The notes beneath the pieces were generated by a model. It had not been told where the DNA came from. It made no database searches and was given only the letters and a program-made list of their open reading frames with translations. Positions 46,952-58,678 of a stretch of DNA of 64,000 nucleotides are shown here, one piece after another. The translations under genes and the position numbers were made by a program. The stretch comes from an uncultured Photobacterium sp. GTDB taxonomy: Bacteria > Pseudomonadota > Gammaproteobacteria > Enterobacterales > Vibrionaceae. The stretch is taken from positions 1-64,000 of the forward strand of contig NZ_CAMRAN010000013.1 in the NCBI RefSeq assembly GCF_947039875.1. The letters are read 5' to 3'. Numbering within the stretch: the first letter of the stretch is position 1; the number at the start of each line of letters is the position of its first letter.

Positions 46952-47575
46952 ATGAAACGTATTTATCAAGCTTTTTTTGTTCTACTCTTTACAGTGTTTG
47001 CATTATCTGGCTGTTCTGATTCAAAAACACCACAAGAAGGTGATCAATACTCAGTGATCCCAACGCCTATGCCTGAAATGAAGGGGATCACTGAAATTTT
47101 TTCTCTTTCTTGTGGCCATTGTCGTAAAATGGAAAGCATCCTCCCGGAAATAAAGAAATTAACGAATAGCAATATTAAGCAAGTGCACGTTATTTTTAAT
47201 GAAAGCGCTCAAAAAGCTGCCTTTATTTTCTATGCAGCAATGGTACAAACAGATAACAACCCAAACCATGCATTAGTTGAGCAATTATTTGCGTTTGTAC
47301 AAGACTCACCTAAAGACATGAGTGTAGAGCAACGTAAAACGGCTATTGATAAAATCTTCCATGACAACAAACTAAAAAGCCCTTATGAGCTAACAGAAGC
47401 TCAACAAAAAGAAGTCTTTAAGATGTTCCAACAGTCAGAAGAGATTGTCCGTAATGCAGCACTAGAGTCAGTGCCTGCCTTCCTAATCAATGGCAAATAT
47501 CTTGTAAATACCAGCGCGCATAAGAACCTACAAGATTTAGCAGCTACCATTGATTATCTAAAAAACAAACAATAA
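46952..47575 (+). CDS. DsbA-family thioredoxin-fold lipoprotein
   Basis: 207-residue precursor. The lipobox ALSGC gives a lipidated Cys21, followed by Ser, which favours outer-membrane sorting. The mature part has a thioredoxin/DsbA fold with the active site CGHC (Cys54, Cys57) in place of the CPHC of DsbA, and the cis-proline loop SVPAF. The CGHC dipeptide is typical of protein disulfide isomerases and implies a less oxidising enzyme. It likely acts in disulfide formation or exchange at the periplasmic face. It is monocistronic, with a terminator. A DsbB-like partner is not adjacent. Confidence 0.85.
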   Translation: MKRIYQAFFVLLFTVFALSGCSDSKTPQEGDQYSVIPTPMPEMKGITEIFSLSCGHCRKMESILPEIKKLTNSNIKQVHVIFNESAQKAAFIFYAAMVQTDNNPNHALVEQLFAFVQDSPKDMSVEQRKTAIDKIFHDNKLKSPYELTEAQQKEVFKMFQQSEEIVRNAALESVPAFLINGKYLVNTSAHKNLQDLAATIDYLKNKQ

Positions 47576-47595
47576 TCATATAAATGTTCTGTTAT

Positions 47596-47626
47596 AAATA
47601 CCTGTCATTGGCAGGTATTTTTTTAT
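47596..47626 (+). terminator. Terminator after the DsbA-like gene
   Basis: AATACCTG / CAGGTATT with a 7-base loop, then seven T. The rest of the 302-base gap before yidE (47627-47877) shows no gene. Confidence 0.9.
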
Positions 47627-47877
47627 TCAAAAACAAATAAATAACAATAACGAATAAAAGTATTATTACGTTCAAAACCACCTACTCCAATATCAACGCT
47701 CTCGCTATCAATATCTTTCAAATATTACACCATCATTGTATTTGCAGTTAATTCTTCATACTCCGCCCCATTTCAATAAAAAAACGATAACACTCACGTT
47801 CAATTTGTCGTACAAAATAGCCACTTATTATAAATAGCTACAAATGGATTTTTAACATTAACAAGGAGGTGCTTGTT

Positions 47878-49536
47878 ATGAGTGATATTGCTTTATCTAT
47901 CAGTATATTATCACTGGTAGCCGTACTCGGTTTATGGATGGGAAACTGGCGCATTAAAGGCGTGGGTCTAGGTATCGGTGGCGTATTATTTGGCGGAATT
48001 ATTGTCGGGCATTATACCGAAACAATGGGCATCACTTTAAATGCACATACTTTACATTTTATTCAAGAATTCGGTTTGATTTTATTTGTCTACACTATTG
48101 GTATTCAAGTCGGACCTGGCTTTTTTGCATCTTTACGAAGTTCTGGTTTAAAACTCAATGGTTTTGCAGCACTGGTCGTATTATTAGGCTGTGTCGTCGC
48201 AATCATGCTTTATATTGTTTTTGATGTACCACTCCCCATTTTATTGGGTATCTATTCTGGTGCTGTCACAAATACGCCAGCATTAGGTGCAGGGCAACAA
48301 ATTCTATCAGAGCTTGGTGTTTCTACTGATTTATTAGATATAACCGGTATGGGCTATGCCGTCGCTTATCCTTTTGGTATTTGTGGCATCCTCATCACAA
48401 TGTGGCTATTACGATTAATTTTTAAAGTTAATATTGATAAAGAAGCAATGGTTTACAACTCTAACAGTGGTGACAAAAAAGAAGGCTTACAAACGCTCAA
48501 CGTTGCCGTTCGCAATCCTAATTTAAATGGCCTTACCTTTGTTCAAATTCCAGCGATCACCGAAGGCGCTATTATTTGTTCACGCTTAAAACGAGGTAAT
48601 CAACTGTCGATACCTAAAGAATCAACCACGATTGAACTCAACGATGTATTACATTTAGTGGGGACAAAAGTAGCACTTGAGAAAGCACGATTAGTGATTG
48701 GTGATATTGTTGATATCTCCCTTTCAACAAAAGGTACTGATTTACAAGTTGAACGTTTAGTGGTCACGAATGAAATTGTATTAGGCAAAAAAATTCGTGA
48801 ATTGGAATTAAAAGAAAAATATGATGTTGTGATTTCTCGGCTTAACCGAGCCGGTGTTGAATTGGTGCCTAATAGCCAAACATCACTTCAATTTGGTGAT
48901 ATTCTTAACCTTGTTGGTAGTAAAGATGCTATTGCCGCCGTAAGCGGCATGGTGGGTAATGCCGAACAAAAACTCCAACACGTCCAAATGCTACCTATCT
49001 TTATTGGTATCGGCTTAGGTATCTTATTAGGTTCAATTCCTTTGTATCTGCCAGGATTTCCTGCCGCACTCAAGCTTGGTCTTGCCGGTGGTCCTTTAAT
49101 TATTGCCTTAATACTGGCTCGTATTGGTAGTATTGGTAAACTTTATTGGTTTATGCCACCTAGCGCTAACTTAGCATTACGTGAAATAGGTATTGTCTTA
49201 TTCTTGGCGGTGGTGGGATTAAAATCAGGCAGTGGTTTCATTGACACTTTGGTCAATGGTGATGGTTTTAGTTGGATGGCTTATGGTGCCTTAATCACTT
49301 TCATTCCTTTAATCATTACAGGCTGTATTGCGCGCATATTTGGTGAACTTAACTACCTTTCTATGTGTGGCATGTTAGCCGGATCAATGACAGATCCACC
49401 AGCACTAGCATTTGCAAATGGACTGCATCCTAGTAATGGTGCTGCGGCACTTTCTTATGCTACCGTTTATCCACTCGTTATGTGTTTACGTATTTTATCA
49501 CCGCAAATACTGGCTATCCTACTCTGGATTGGATAA
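47878..49536 (+). CDS. yidE: Putative AAE-family transporter YidE
   Basis: 552-residue inner-membrane protein of the aspartate:alanine exchanger (AAEx) family, very close to E. coli YidE. Two membrane halves flank two cytoplasmic TrkA-C (RCK_C) domains at about residues 200-370. Conserved blocks include [45 protein letters not shown] and [17 protein letters not shown]. The substrate is not established. The ATG at 47878 has AAGGAGG nine bases upstream; the GTG at 47869 overlaps that site. It is a single-gene unit. Confidence 0.94.
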   Translation: MSDIALSISILSLVAVLGLWMGNWRIKGVGLGIGGVLFGGIIVGHYTETMGITLNAHTLHFIQEFGLILFVYTIGIQVGPGFFASLRSSGLKLNGFAALVVLLGCVVAIMLYIVFDVPLPILLGIYSGAVTNTPALGAGQQILSELGVSTDLLDITGMGYAVAYPFGICGILITMWLLRLIFKVNIDKEAMVYNSNSGDKKEGLQTLNVAVRNPNLNGLTFVQIPAITEGAIICSRLKRGNQLSIPKESTTIELNDVLHLVGTKVALEKARLVIGDIVDISLSTKGTDLQVERLVVTNEIVLGKKIRELELKEKYDVVISRLNRAGVELVPNSQTSLQFGDILNLVGSKDAIAAVSGMVGNAEQKLQHVQMLPIFIGIGLGILLGSIPLYLPGFPAALKLGLAGGPLIIALILARIGSIGKLYWFMPPSANLALREIGIVLFLAVVGLKSGSGFIDTLVNGDGFSWMAYGALITFIPLIITGCIARIFGELNYLSMCGMLAGSMTDPPALAFANGLHPSNGAAALSYATVYPLVMCLRILSPQILAILLWIG

Positions 49537-49539
49537 CAA

Positions 49540-49585
49540 AAAACAGCCATTATCGTTAGTATTCAGACGATAATGGCTGTTACTT
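49540..49585. terminator. Bidirectional terminator
   Basis: A perfect 15-bp stem, AACAGCCATTATCGT (49542-49556) with ACGATAATGGCTGTT (49567-49581). The T-tract is better on the minus strand. It separates yidE from convergent btuD. Confidence 0.92.
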
Positions 49586-49621
49586 ATTCCAGAAAAATAT
49601 CACATCATTAGATAACTTCAG

Positions 49622-50428
49622 TTAATCAATAAACACCAGACATGGCCTTCCATTATGATCTATTTTATCAATATCGGTTTTAAACACCGCTTGTAAACTC
49701 TCAACAGTCATAACCTGCTCAACACCACCAAACGCAACACATCGTCCCTGATCTAGCAACATCACATTATCCGCTTCGCGTAAGGTTCGGTTGAGATCAT
49801 GATTCACCATAACAACTGTAATCCCCTGCTGTGACATTTTTCGAACTAATTGATACATCGCCACTTCTTGACCAATATCTAAAGCGGCAGCAGGTTCATC
49901 AAGCAATAACAACGTTGCTTGGGGGTTAATCGTTGGCCAAACTTGTAAACATGCAGCAGCAAGTCGTACTCGTTGCCACTCACCACCAGATAATTGTTGA
50001 ATATTGCGTGATAACTTATCTTGAAGATCTAGACGCTGACATATCTCATCTAATGCCAGTTGCAATTGCGTCATGCCAACATTCTGCAAAGCAGAAACCG
50101 CCAAAGATAAATATTGAAATACAGGAATAGAAAAACTGGGTTTATCTTGCTGTGATAAATAACTGCGAACATGTGCTAACGATGGCAAATCATAATCCGC
50201 AAAATCAATATTCAGTAATTTAATACGACCACTATAATCAAATAATCCTGATAAAATAGAAAGTACTGTACTCTTACCGCTACCATTAGGCCCTATAACA
50301 TGCGTGATTTGCCCAGAATAAAGAGTTAATGACAACGGTAACAACCGTGGCACAAAAGCGATATTTTGAGCAGTTAAAACGACAGTCATTGATGTCGAGC
50401 TCACGTCATTATCCAATTTTGTTGCCAT
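49622..50428 (-). CDS. btuD: Vitamin B12 ABC transporter ATP-binding protein
   Basis: 268-residue ATPase that powers cobalamin import by the BtuCDF system at the inner membrane. Walker A is GPNGSGKST (residues 46-54), the signature is LSGGEWQRVRLAAACLQ (characteristic of BtuD), Walker B is LLLLDEPAAALD and the switch is MVNHDLNR. It begins three bases after the btuC stop, so the two are coupled. The extra ~13 residues before MTVVLTAQ could mean a later start. The periplasmic binding protein gene btuF is not in this window. Confidence 0.92.
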   Translation of the reverse strand: MATKLDNDVSSTSMTVVLTAQNIAFVPRLLPLSLTLYSGQITHVIGPNGSGKSTVLSILSGLFDYSGRIKLLNIDFADYDLPSLAHVRSYLSQQDKPSFSIPVFQYLSLAVSALQNVGMTQLQLALDEICQRLDLQDKLSRNIQQLSGGEWQRVRLAAACLQVWPTINPQATLLLLDEPAAALDIGQEVAMYQLVRKMSQQGITVVMVNHDLNRTLREADNVMLLDQGRCVAFGGVEQVMTVESLQAVFKTDIDKIDHNGRPCLVFID

Positions 50429-50431
50429 AAT

Positions 50432-51424
50432 TTAATCCAACTGCGAACGCATCAGCATCCAAATAAACACGGGCGCGCCTAGTGACGTTGTCACTACTCC
50501 AATAGGTAAATCTGCGTCAGCTAATAATACTCGTGATAAGGTGTCAGCTAATACTAATAATATGCCGCCACAAATAGCAGAAAGAGGCAGTAAATACCGA
50601 TTTTCAGTACCAAACTGTAACCGTAATAAGTGCGGGACAACTAAACCAACAAATCCGATCACCCCAGCGAGTGCCACCGAACAGCCCACCAATAACGAGA
50701 TCATCAAAATCAATAACCATCGAATACGCCTAACATCGACGCCTAATTGCCGCGCAGCCACATCACCCAGCATCATCACATCCAATGATTTACCTTGCAT
50801 ACAAAGCACGACCAATACTGGCACAATCACAAATAAGAGTGACAATTGCTCCCAACTCACACCACCGACACTGCCCATCAACCAATACATCAATTGGCGC
50901 ATACTTAAATCATCACTGAAATAAAACGCCCATGTCACCACTGCCCCCGATAAAATACCAAGCGCAACACCAATTAATAATAAGCGTGCCATAGAGACTT
51001 TTTGGCGCCGAGAAAAGCCAACGAGAATAAGAGTAAATAATAATGCACCAGCCATCGCTGCCATCATGGTAATAAAAGGCGTTGGTGTAATAGCGGTCAC
51101 AAAAAGTAATAGCACTACGGCCAGGCTGGCACCACCCGAAATACCTAACACACCAGGTTCTGCTAATGGATTACCTAATAATACTTGTAATACCGCCCCT
51201 GAACTTGCCAATGCCGCACCAACAATTAAGGCGGCTAATACGCGTGGTATTCGTAATTGTAATAATAATTGTTGCTCAAGTGCGCCATTCGGTGCCCACG
51301 GTAAAATCCAGACTTCACCGACTGCAACAGCAAACACACAAATAACCACTAACAATAAAGACGCAACAATCAAACAAGTACGCCACCTTTGCTGTTGCCG
51401 AGATAATAATTCATTTAACAACAT
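50432..51424 (-). CDS. btuC: Vitamin B12 ABC transporter permease
   Basis: 330-residue inner-membrane permease of the FecCD/BtuC family with about ten membrane helices. [24 protein letters not shown] and [17 protein letters not shown] are the usual signatures, and [16 protein letters not shown] carries the EAA-like coupling region. Together with BtuD it imports cobalamin. The start is the ATG at 51424; an in-frame TTG lies directly before it. No cobalamin riboswitch is seen in the 99-base gap upstream. E. coli has btuE between btuC and btuD; here btuC and btuD are three bases apart. Confidence 0.92.
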   Translation of the reverse strand: MLLNELLSRQQQRWRTCLIVASLLLVVICVFAVAVGEVWILPWAPNGALEQQLLLQLRIPRVLAALIVGAALASSGAVLQVLLGNPLAEPGVLGISGGASLAVVLLLFVTAITPTPFITMMAAMAGALLFTLILVGFSRRQKVSMARLLLIGVALGILSGAVVTWAFYFSDDLSMRQLMYWLMGSVGGVSWEQLSLLFVIVPVLVVLCMQGKSLDVMMLGDVAARQLGVDVRRIRWLLILMISLLVGCSVALAGVIGFVGLVVPHLLRLQFGTENRYLLPLSAICGGILLVLADTLSRVLLADADLPIGVVTTSLGAPVFIWMLMRSQLD

Positions 51425-51523
51425 CAATACTTATTACGCTCAAAGAATTAGGCTAAATACCATACATTGCCAATATTATAATGCAAACAAACACAGGAAA
51501 AATAGAAACATTAAATTTAATTA

Positions 51524-52585
51524 TCAATATGATGCGTTAGTTCTAGTACAAACTCGAACTTGCTCATCAAAGATTAAATTCGCTTTCTTAACCATTAATG
51601 CAGCTCGTTGCCCAAGAATCACATGTCGATTAGGAAAAACGACCGCCTCACCACCAATGCTGGCACTATAAGTTTGATCCCCTTCAATTGCAAAGTCATC
51701 ACCTTCTGCAAAAAAAGTAAAATTGGCGACATCGTCATTAAAGGTAAAAGAGAAATCATCGCGATGTTTAATAATAGTGCGACTGACTTGATACACCTCA
51801 ACTTCACTTGTCCAAATAATAGGTAAAGCAGCACCAGTAATTAATTGCAGCATTGCATCTCTAAAAGGTACTAATAACGTAAAATCATTATGCCCAATTT
51901 TACCCACTCGCCCGAGTTCTACTGTAAGTGCCTGTGCGCCATGATATTCAGCACTGTACCAAGCAAAAGTTGGTGACGGCGTATTAGATAACAATACCGC
52001 ATCGAGTTTTGCATGATGAATGAAACTAAATAATTTATTACTGCGGGTCTGTTTATCGGTATAAGGGCTAATAGCAAAGGTATCGTGTTGTGAAGGGCGA
52101 ATAGCGCAATGCAGGTCAAGATGCCATCGCTCAGGCTTTATGGCAATAGAAGCACCATAGAAACTATTAATGGCCAACTGTAACGCATTTGCAATGCAAC
52201 ATTCATTATTGCGTTCAGGATTTCTTACTTGGAACAAACGATTCATATTTTCAGTCATGAAACGTTGCTGATAATTAACAGCCTCAGGGTGAGCAATAAT
52301 TAACAATAATCGGTGTATTGGCTGAATATGGCCAAGTAATATGCTTGAGGCAACTTGCTGAATAAGTTCTATTGGTGATGTCTCATCACCGTGGATACCA
52401 GAAGACAAAATAATGTCTTTTGCATCACAAGATAGCTCTCTTGGCGTGATCTGTAATACACCACGGTACAATAGCTGACAATGTAGTCCAGAATCTAAAG
52501 TCCATTCGTCAGCTATAAACGGTTGCGAGAAATCACACGCCGCATCAAGAAATCGCCCTCGTTTGATCTGCTCAATTAATGTCAT
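51524..52585 (-). CDS. astE: Succinylglutamate desuccinylase
   Basis: 353-residue zinc hydrolase of the AstE/AspA family. It performs the last step of the arginine succinyltransferase pathway, splitting N-succinylglutamate into succinate and glutamate. Zinc binding is seen in SSGIHGDETSPIE, with a further ligand His in HLDLHCAIR. LTVELGRVGKIG carries the likely catalytic Glu. I chose the ATG at 52585, which has GGAGG five bases upstream; the ATG at 52597 overlaps that ribosome binding site. The other ast genes are not nearby. It is placed between ihfA and btuC on the same strand. Confidence 0.92.
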   Translation of the reverse strand: MTLIEQIKRGRFLDAACDFSQPFIADEWTLDSGLHCQLLYRGVLQITPRELSCDAKDIILSSGIHGDETSPIELIQQVASSILLGHIQPIHRLLLIIAHPEAVNYQQRFMTENMNRLFQVRNPERNNECCIANALQLAINSFYGASIAIKPERWHLDLHCAIRPSQHDTFAISPYTDKQTRSNKLFSFIHHAKLDAVLLSNTPSPTFAWYSAEYHGAQALTVELGRVGKIGHNDFTLLVPFRDAMLQLITGAALPIIWTSEVEVYQVSRTIIKHRDDFSFTFNDDVANFTFFAEGDDFAIEGDQTYSASIGGEAVVFPNRHVILGQRAALMVKKANLIFDEQVRVCTRTNASY

Positions 52586-52713
52586 CACTACCTCCATGTT
52601 AATTATTTAAGTAATCCTCAGTATTTACTCTTATGTCATCCTGATTATAAAAATAATATCGCCTCTATTTTTAAAATATAGTGGCAAAGTCAACACAATC
52701 GTAAAAATAAGAT

Positions 52714-52752
52714 AATAAAAAACCCAAGTAAAAATACATCTACTTGGGTTTC
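52714..52752 (-). terminator. Terminator after ihfA
   Basis: On the minus strand AACCCAAGTA / TACTTGGGTT with a 10-base loop, then TTTTATT. Confidence 0.9.
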
Positions 52753-52780
52753 GGTTCGGATCAGCAAACTTGCGAAAGAT

Positions 52781-53077
52781 TTATTTATTAACTTCTAAAC
52801 TTTCGACACGCGCCTTAAGCTTCTGACCAGGACGGAATGTAACGACACGGCGGGCTGAGATAGGAATATCTTCCCCTGTTTTAGGGTTTCTTCCAGGTCT
52901 CTCATTTTTGTCACGCAAATCAAAATTACCAAAACCAGATAATTTAACTTGCTCACCATTTTCTAGAGCCTTCCTAACTTCTTCAAAGAAGACTTCCACC
53001 GTATCCTTGGCGTCCCGTTTGCTTAATCCAACATTTTCAAACAGGTTCTCAGCCAAATCGGCTTTTGTGAGCGCCAT
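52781..53077 (-). CDS. ihfA: Integration host factor subunit alpha
   Basis: 98-residue HU/IHF-family DNA-bending protein that forms a heterodimer with IhfB and shapes promoters, recombination sites and replication origins. It begins [20 protein letters not shown]. It carries the arm sequence [20 protein letters not shown] with the intercalating proline, then FRPGQKLK. The start is the ATG at 53077, with GAGGGAG seven bases upstream. A terminator follows pheT upstream, so ihfA is likely expressed at least partly from its own promoter in 53078-53465. Confidence 0.96.
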   Translation of the reverse strand: MALTKADLAENLFENVGLSKRDAKDTVEVFFEEVRKALENGEQVKLSGFGNFDLRDKNERPGRNPKTGEDIPISARRVVTFRPGQKLKARVESLEVNK

Positions 53078-53465
53078 AGATAACTCCCTCAAGACTATGT
53101 TGAATAGATAGTGTTCATACCTACAATATAAAAAGTATGCCACTGTGAATAAGGTATATGTTAATTAGAGATGTAATTTAAAACATTCAAAACTACGGGA
53201 CTATATTATCCCTCTCACTATTAACTAGACTCAGTCTAAGCCAACTCGCTGATTTTCGCCAACTTTTTTACGTTAACTTCATGTCAAATAACTCCACTTT
53301 AGTCGCTAAACTTTACTATAACAATGCATCTAGTTGATCTTGTTTTTATACTCAACAGTGTTAAATCACTAAAAAATAAGCAATGCGTAGTTTAAAACTC
53401 TAATTCATTGCGTACAATTAGAAAATATAACTATTTATCAAACTGTTATTATTTTTTAGATCTAG
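53078..53465. promoter_or_regulatory. Intergenic region upstream of ihfA
   Basis: About 390 AT-rich bases between the pheT terminator and ihfA. This should hold the ihfA promoter. No RNA gene or clear operator was identified, and I did not find a convincing IHF autoregulation site. Confidence 0.4.
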
Positions 53466-53500
53466 ATCAAAAAAAAGCAGCCCGTAAGGACTGCTTTTCG
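53466..53500 (-). terminator. Terminator after pheT
   Basis: On the minus strand AAAAGCAG / CTGCTTTT with a loop containing TCCTTACGGG, then eight T. Confidence 0.92.
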
Positions 53501-53534
53501 AAAACAAAGACTTAAAATTAATTATGATGTTTTT

Positions 53535-55934
53535 TTAATCACGAAGTGATGCATCAAATTTTTCAGCCAATGCATTAACTATACTTTCTACTGCCGCTGC
53601 AATATCGGCTTCTTCTAATGTACGTTCAGCTGATTGTAACGTTAACGCAATTGCAAGACTCTTCTGACCGTCATCAACACCTTTGCCGGTGTAAACGTCA
53701 AACAGATTAACCGCTCTTAATAACTCGCCACCGTTATCACGACATGCTGCAATAATATCATTCGCAGCTACGTCATTATTAACAACAACAGCAATATCAC
53801 GACGGTTAGCAGGGAACTTAGACAGTGCTACTGCTTCTGGTAAGTCACGCTTATTAATAGCATCCCACTCAACTTCAAACGCAATAGTACGGCCATTAAG
53901 ACCAAACTTACGCTCAAGCTCAGGGTGAACAGTACCAATAAAGCCAACTTCACGCTCAGTTTCAAGACCAGCATCAACAACAATCGCTGCTGTTTGACCT
54001 GGGTGAAGTGCTGGGTGTTTAGCAGCTTTAAAGCTATAACTATCTTTTGCTGTTAGCTCAAGAATGGCTTCTAAATCACCTTTAAGATCAAAGAAATCAA
54101 CAGTATTAGTTTCAATGTCCCAATGCTCATCACTACGCGTACCAGCAATAACACCGGCAAGCATCATATCTTGACGCATACCGTTTTCAGCATTTTGCTC
54201 TGGTACAAAACGTAAACCAGCTTCAAACAAACGTACACGTGACTGTTGACGCTTCTGATTGAACACTACTGTATTTAGTAGGCCAGTCCATAGGCTTAAA
54301 CGCATTGCTGACATGTCCGCAGAAATTGGGAATGGCAGAATCAATGGCTCAATTTCAGGCACGATAAGTTTTTGTTGCTCAGGCTCTACAAAGCTGTAAG
54401 TAATAGCTTCTTGGAAACCACGGCCAACAAGCAAATCACGTACACGTTTAAGCGGTAAATTCGCTTCTTTATGTAAGTTCATGCTAAGTGCAGCAACAGG
54501 CGATTGATTAGGGATATTGTTGTAGCCGAAAATACGACCCACTTCTTCCACTAAATCTTCTTCAATTGCCATGTCAAAACGCCATGCGGGTGCCGTTGCT
54601 TTCCAGCCAGCATCTGTTGTTTCAACATCACAGCCAAGACGCGTTAGGATTTCTACTACTTCTTCAGAAGCAATAGCATGACCTAATAGACGATCTAATT
54701 TAGAACGACGTAATTCAATTGTTGCAGCTTTAGGTAAATCAGCTTCTGATTCAGCTTCAACGATTGGTGCTACTTCACCATCACAAATTTCAACAAGAAG
54801 TGCAGTTGCACGCTCCATTGCTTTCATTTGTAGTGTTGCATCAACACCACGCTCAAAGCGATGAGAAGAATCAGTGTGTAGACCGTAGCTACGAGCACGA
54901 CCACGGATTGCGTCAGGTGCAAAGAATGCACACTCAAGTAGTACGTCTTTAGTCTCAGCATTAACGCCAGAGAATTGACCACCGAAAATACCCGCAATCG
55001 CTAGTGCTTGCTTGTTGTCAGCAATCACTAGTGTATTGTCGTTTAACTCCGCTTCGTTGCCGTCAAGAAGAGTAAGCTTTTCGCCCTGCTCTGCCATACG
55101 AACCACAATACCACCATCAATCTTAGCAAGATCGAAAGCATGCATTGGCTGACCCATTTCAAGCAATACGTAGTTAGTAATATCTACGATTGCATCAATT
55201 GAGCGAGTACCACAACGGCGTAGTTTTTCTTGCATCCATAATGGTGTTTCAGCTTGCGCATTAACATTACGAACAATACGGCCAAGGTAACGTGGACATG
55301 CAACAGGTGCTTTAACTTCGATTGAAATCGTATCAGCCGCTGTTGGCGCAACAATATCAAACTGAGGCTCAGTCACTTCAGCGCGGTTCAATACGCCAAC
55401 TTCACGAGCAAGACCAGCAATGCTTAGACAGTCAGCACGGTTAGCCGTTAGGTCTACATCGATAATAACATCGTCAAGACCTAGGAACTCACGGAAATCA
55501 GTACCAAGAACAGCGTCTGCTGCTAATTCCATGATGCCATCAGATTCAATATCAATACCAAGTTCTGTGAAAGAACAAAGCATACCGTGCGAAGGTTGAC
55601 CACGTAGTTTTGCCTTCTTGATTTTGAAATCACCAGGCAGAACAGCACCAACAGTTGCCACCGCAACCTTGATACCTTGACGACAGTTAGATGCGCCACA
55701 AACGATGTCTAGTAGCTCTTCAGCGCCAACATCTACTTTTGTTACGCGTAGTTTGTCTGCGTCTGGGTGTTGAGCGCACTCAACAACTTGGCCGACTTTA
55801 ACGCCAGTGAATTCACCAGCAACCGCATCAATACCGTCAACTTCCAGACCCGCCATTGTGATCTGGTGAGCTAGTTCTTCGCTGTTTACTGCAGGATTAA
55901 CCCACTCGCGTAGCCAAGATTCAGAGAATTTCAT
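53535..55934 (-). CDS. pheT: Phenylalanyl-tRNA synthetase beta subunit
   Basis: 799-residue beta chain of the alpha2-beta2 enzyme that charges tRNA-Phe. In order it has an N-terminal EMAP-type tRNA-binding domain (about residues 40-150, with [18 protein letters not shown]), the B3/B4 editing domain, the B5 domain, the synthetase-like core and the C-terminal anticodon-binding FDX-ACB domain ([14 protein letters not shown]). Its length is normal (795 in E. coli). The start lies 20 bases after pheS, so the two form one operon. A strong terminator follows. Confidence 0.97.
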   Translation of the reverse strand: MKFSESWLREWVNPAVNSEELAHQITMAGLEVDGIDAVAGEFTGVKVGQVVECAQHPDADKLRVTKVDVGAEELLDIVCGASNCRQGIKVAVATVGAVLPGDFKIKKAKLRGQPSHGMLCSFTELGIDIESDGIMELAADAVLGTDFREFLGLDDVIIDVDLTANRADCLSIAGLAREVGVLNRAEVTEPQFDIVAPTAADTISIEVKAPVACPRYLGRIVRNVNAQAETPLWMQEKLRRCGTRSIDAIVDITNYVLLEMGQPMHAFDLAKIDGGIVVRMAEQGEKLTLLDGNEAELNDNTLVIADNKQALAIAGIFGGQFSGVNAETKDVLLECAFFAPDAIRGRARSYGLHTDSSHRFERGVDATLQMKAMERATALLVEICDGEVAPIVEAESEADLPKAATIELRRSKLDRLLGHAIASEEVVEILTRLGCDVETTDAGWKATAPAWRFDMAIEEDLVEEVGRIFGYNNIPNQSPVAALSMNLHKEANLPLKRVRDLLVGRGFQEAITYSFVEPEQQKLIVPEIEPLILPFPISADMSAMRLSLWTGLLNTVVFNQKRQQSRVRLFEAGLRFVPEQNAENGMRQDMMLAGVIAGTRSDEHWDIETNTVDFFDLKGDLEAILELTAKDSYSFKAAKHPALHPGQTAAIVVDAGLETEREVGFIGTVHPELERKFGLNGRTIAFEVEWDAINKRDLPEAVALSKFPANRRDIAVVVNNDVAANDIIAACRDNGGELLRAVNLFDVYTGKGVDDGQKSLAIALTLQSAERTLEEADIAAAVESIVNALAEKFDASLRD

Positions 55935-55954
55935 AGATTTCTAGCCCCTAGTGC

Positions 55955-57232
<1,278 letters not shown>

Positions 57233-57505
57233 ATGAATACCCAATCTCTTTCAGCCTTAATTAAAATGAGTGGTTTTGCATCCTTACTCTGCTTTGGGCT
57301 GGTGATTCTCGGTAATTATGGCATGTTCTCAAGTATGCCAATTGAAATGAAAGATAACCTAGGTAATCAAACACACATCGATTTCATTCATATAATCTAC
57401 TATGTAGGGTTTAATTTCATGTTTGTTGGTTTCCTTGCTTATTTGCTAGTCGGCCTTAAACATTCACAACAACAAATGAAGGCTTATTTAGCTCAACACC
57501 AATAA
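57233..57505 (+). CDS. Small two-helix membrane protein (copy 1)
   Basis: 90 residues with two membrane helices (about residues 13-33 and 53-74), both ends hydrophilic. It starts MNTQSLSALIKMSGFASLLC and shares the pattern LGNYG-SxMPI and the FxGFN turn with the next gene, so the pair arose by duplication. I do not recognise the family. The ribosome binding site is weak. It sits between pheS and rplT in a position where E. coli has no gene. Confidence 0.72.
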   Translation: MNTQSLSALIKMSGFASLLCFGLVILGNYGMFSSMPIEMKDNLGNQTHIDFIHIIYYVGFNFMFVGFLAYLLVGLKHSQQQMKAYLAQHQ

Positions 57506-57681
57506 TCACCTTCATTCAATATCCCACTTTTAAACCATAACAAATCATATTATTAAATATAAAAAATATGACCTGTTATGCAATCTAACTCATCTACATT
57601 TCAGATATTTTTTATCAATTTTGTTTTAAAATTACTCTTTTCAGTGTAAGTTATGATCAAAATTAATGTTAGGACTCTATA

Positions 57682-57933
57682 ATGAATACTCAAGATCTTG
57701 CCGCTCTATCTAAAATTTCAACTATCGCTGCGATTCTTTGTACTATCCTATTACTGCTTGGTAATTACGGCTTAGTATCAGCAATGCCGATTGCACCAGA
57801 AGACGGCTTTAACTTTATCAACCTTGTATTCTTTATAGGTTTCAATACGTTATTTGTTACCTTCCTAGCGTTCTTACTTAAGACATTAGCAACAGCAAAC
57901 AAAAAGCGTAATCAACGTTATGCGCGTGCATAA
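57682..57933 (+). CDS. Small two-helix membrane protein (copy 2)
   Basis: 83 residues, a paralogue of the preceding gene. It starts MNTQDLAALSKISTIAAILC, has LGNYGLVSAMPIAPEDG between two membrane helices, the FFIGFNTLFVTFLAFLL second helix and a basic tail, KKRNQRYARA. AGGA lies eight bases upstream of the ATG. A strong terminator follows. The function is unknown. The 176-base gap between the two copies may give copy 2 its own promoter. Confidence 0.75.
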   Translation: MNTQDLAALSKISTIAAILCTILLLLGNYGLVSAMPIAPEDGFNFINLVFFIGFNTLFVTFLAFLLKTLATANKKRNQRYARA

Positions 57934-57960
57934 CCGCTAACCACTCGATTCTATTTTTAA

Positions 57961-57998
57961 AAGCCAGTCATTCTGCTATATAAATGACTGGTTTTTTT
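57961..57998 (+). terminator. Terminator after the small membrane protein pair
   Basis: AAGCCAGTCATT / AATGACTGGTTT with a 10-base loop, then more T. Confidence 0.92.
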
Positions 57999-58086
57999 AT
58001 GTCTTGTATTTCTGTATACGCAAAATATGAATTTCAGAATGGTAATAAAATACCAGACCCATTCGTAACAACAGGGACCATTAGCC

Positions 58087-58569
58087 ATGGACATTGATGT
58101 AATCACTATCACTGCAGCTTTTGACGTAGAACTCTGCAAAATAATTAAGCAAGTCGGCGCTGAATTTGGGGCGGTAGGTGAAGGGTTTGGCCCATCAGAT
58201 ACTGAAGTGTTAAATATGAGCCACTTTTACCATGATGGTGTCAGTAGTTTATATTTAGTGGCTTTGGTTGATGGCAAGCTTGTCGGTGGCTGCGGTATTG
58301 CCCCTTTCAATAACAGTAAAACAACATGTGAACTAAAAAAACTGTTTCTGTTACCCGATGGGCGCAAACTTGGATTAGGAAAAAAGCTTTCCCTTCAATG
58401 TTTAGCATACGCACAAACAAAAGGCTTCACAGAATGTTATCTCGATACACTATCGAGCATGCAATCTGCAATCGGTCTATATGAAACATTGGGCTTTACT
58501 CACCTTGATATGCCATTAACAGGCACTCAACATGGCGGTTGTGACGTCTGGATGCTAAAACAGCTCTAG
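58087..58569 (+). CDS. GNAT family N-acetyltransferase
   Basis: 160-residue acetyl-CoA-dependent acetyltransferase. It has the GNAT core: a beta strand VGGCGIAPF, then KKLFLLPDGRKLGLGKKLS (motif A, with the R/Q-x-x-G-x-G/A type acetyl-CoA loop) and the C-terminal AIGLYETLGFTHLD. The substrate cannot be named. AGGGA lies nine bases before the ATG at 58087. It is convergent with rplT, with a shared terminator. It is one of three plus-strand genes that separate rplT from pheS. Confidence 0.88.
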   Translation: MDIDVITITAAFDVELCKIIKQVGAEFGAVGEGFGPSDTEVLNMSHFYHDGVSSLYLVALVDGKLVGGCGIAPFNNSKTTCELKKLFLLPDGRKLGLGKKLSLQCLAYAQTKGFTECYLDTLSSMQSAIGLYETLGFTHLDMPLTGTQHGGCDVWMLKQL

Positions 58570-58628
58570 AAAAAAGAAATATTTGTTTAGCGAATAGAGA
58601 AGAAGAAGAAAAAATAACAACCTATACG

Positions 58629-58660
58629 AAAAAAGGAGAGCCAAGGCTCTCCTTTTAACA
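58629..58660. terminator. Bidirectional terminator
   Basis: AAAAGGAGAGCC / GGCTCTCCTTTT with a 2-base loop, and seven T on the minus strand. It ends rplT, and probably also the acetyltransferase gene. Confidence 0.92.
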
Positions 58661-58678
58661 TAAAACTAGACTGATAAA

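Noticed and set aside
51066..51671. 201-codon plus-strand frame opposite btuC.
   Set aside because: It is a low-complexity Thr/Asn/Ala-rich shadow of btuC and the start of the astE region. There is no ribosome binding site and no family resemblance.
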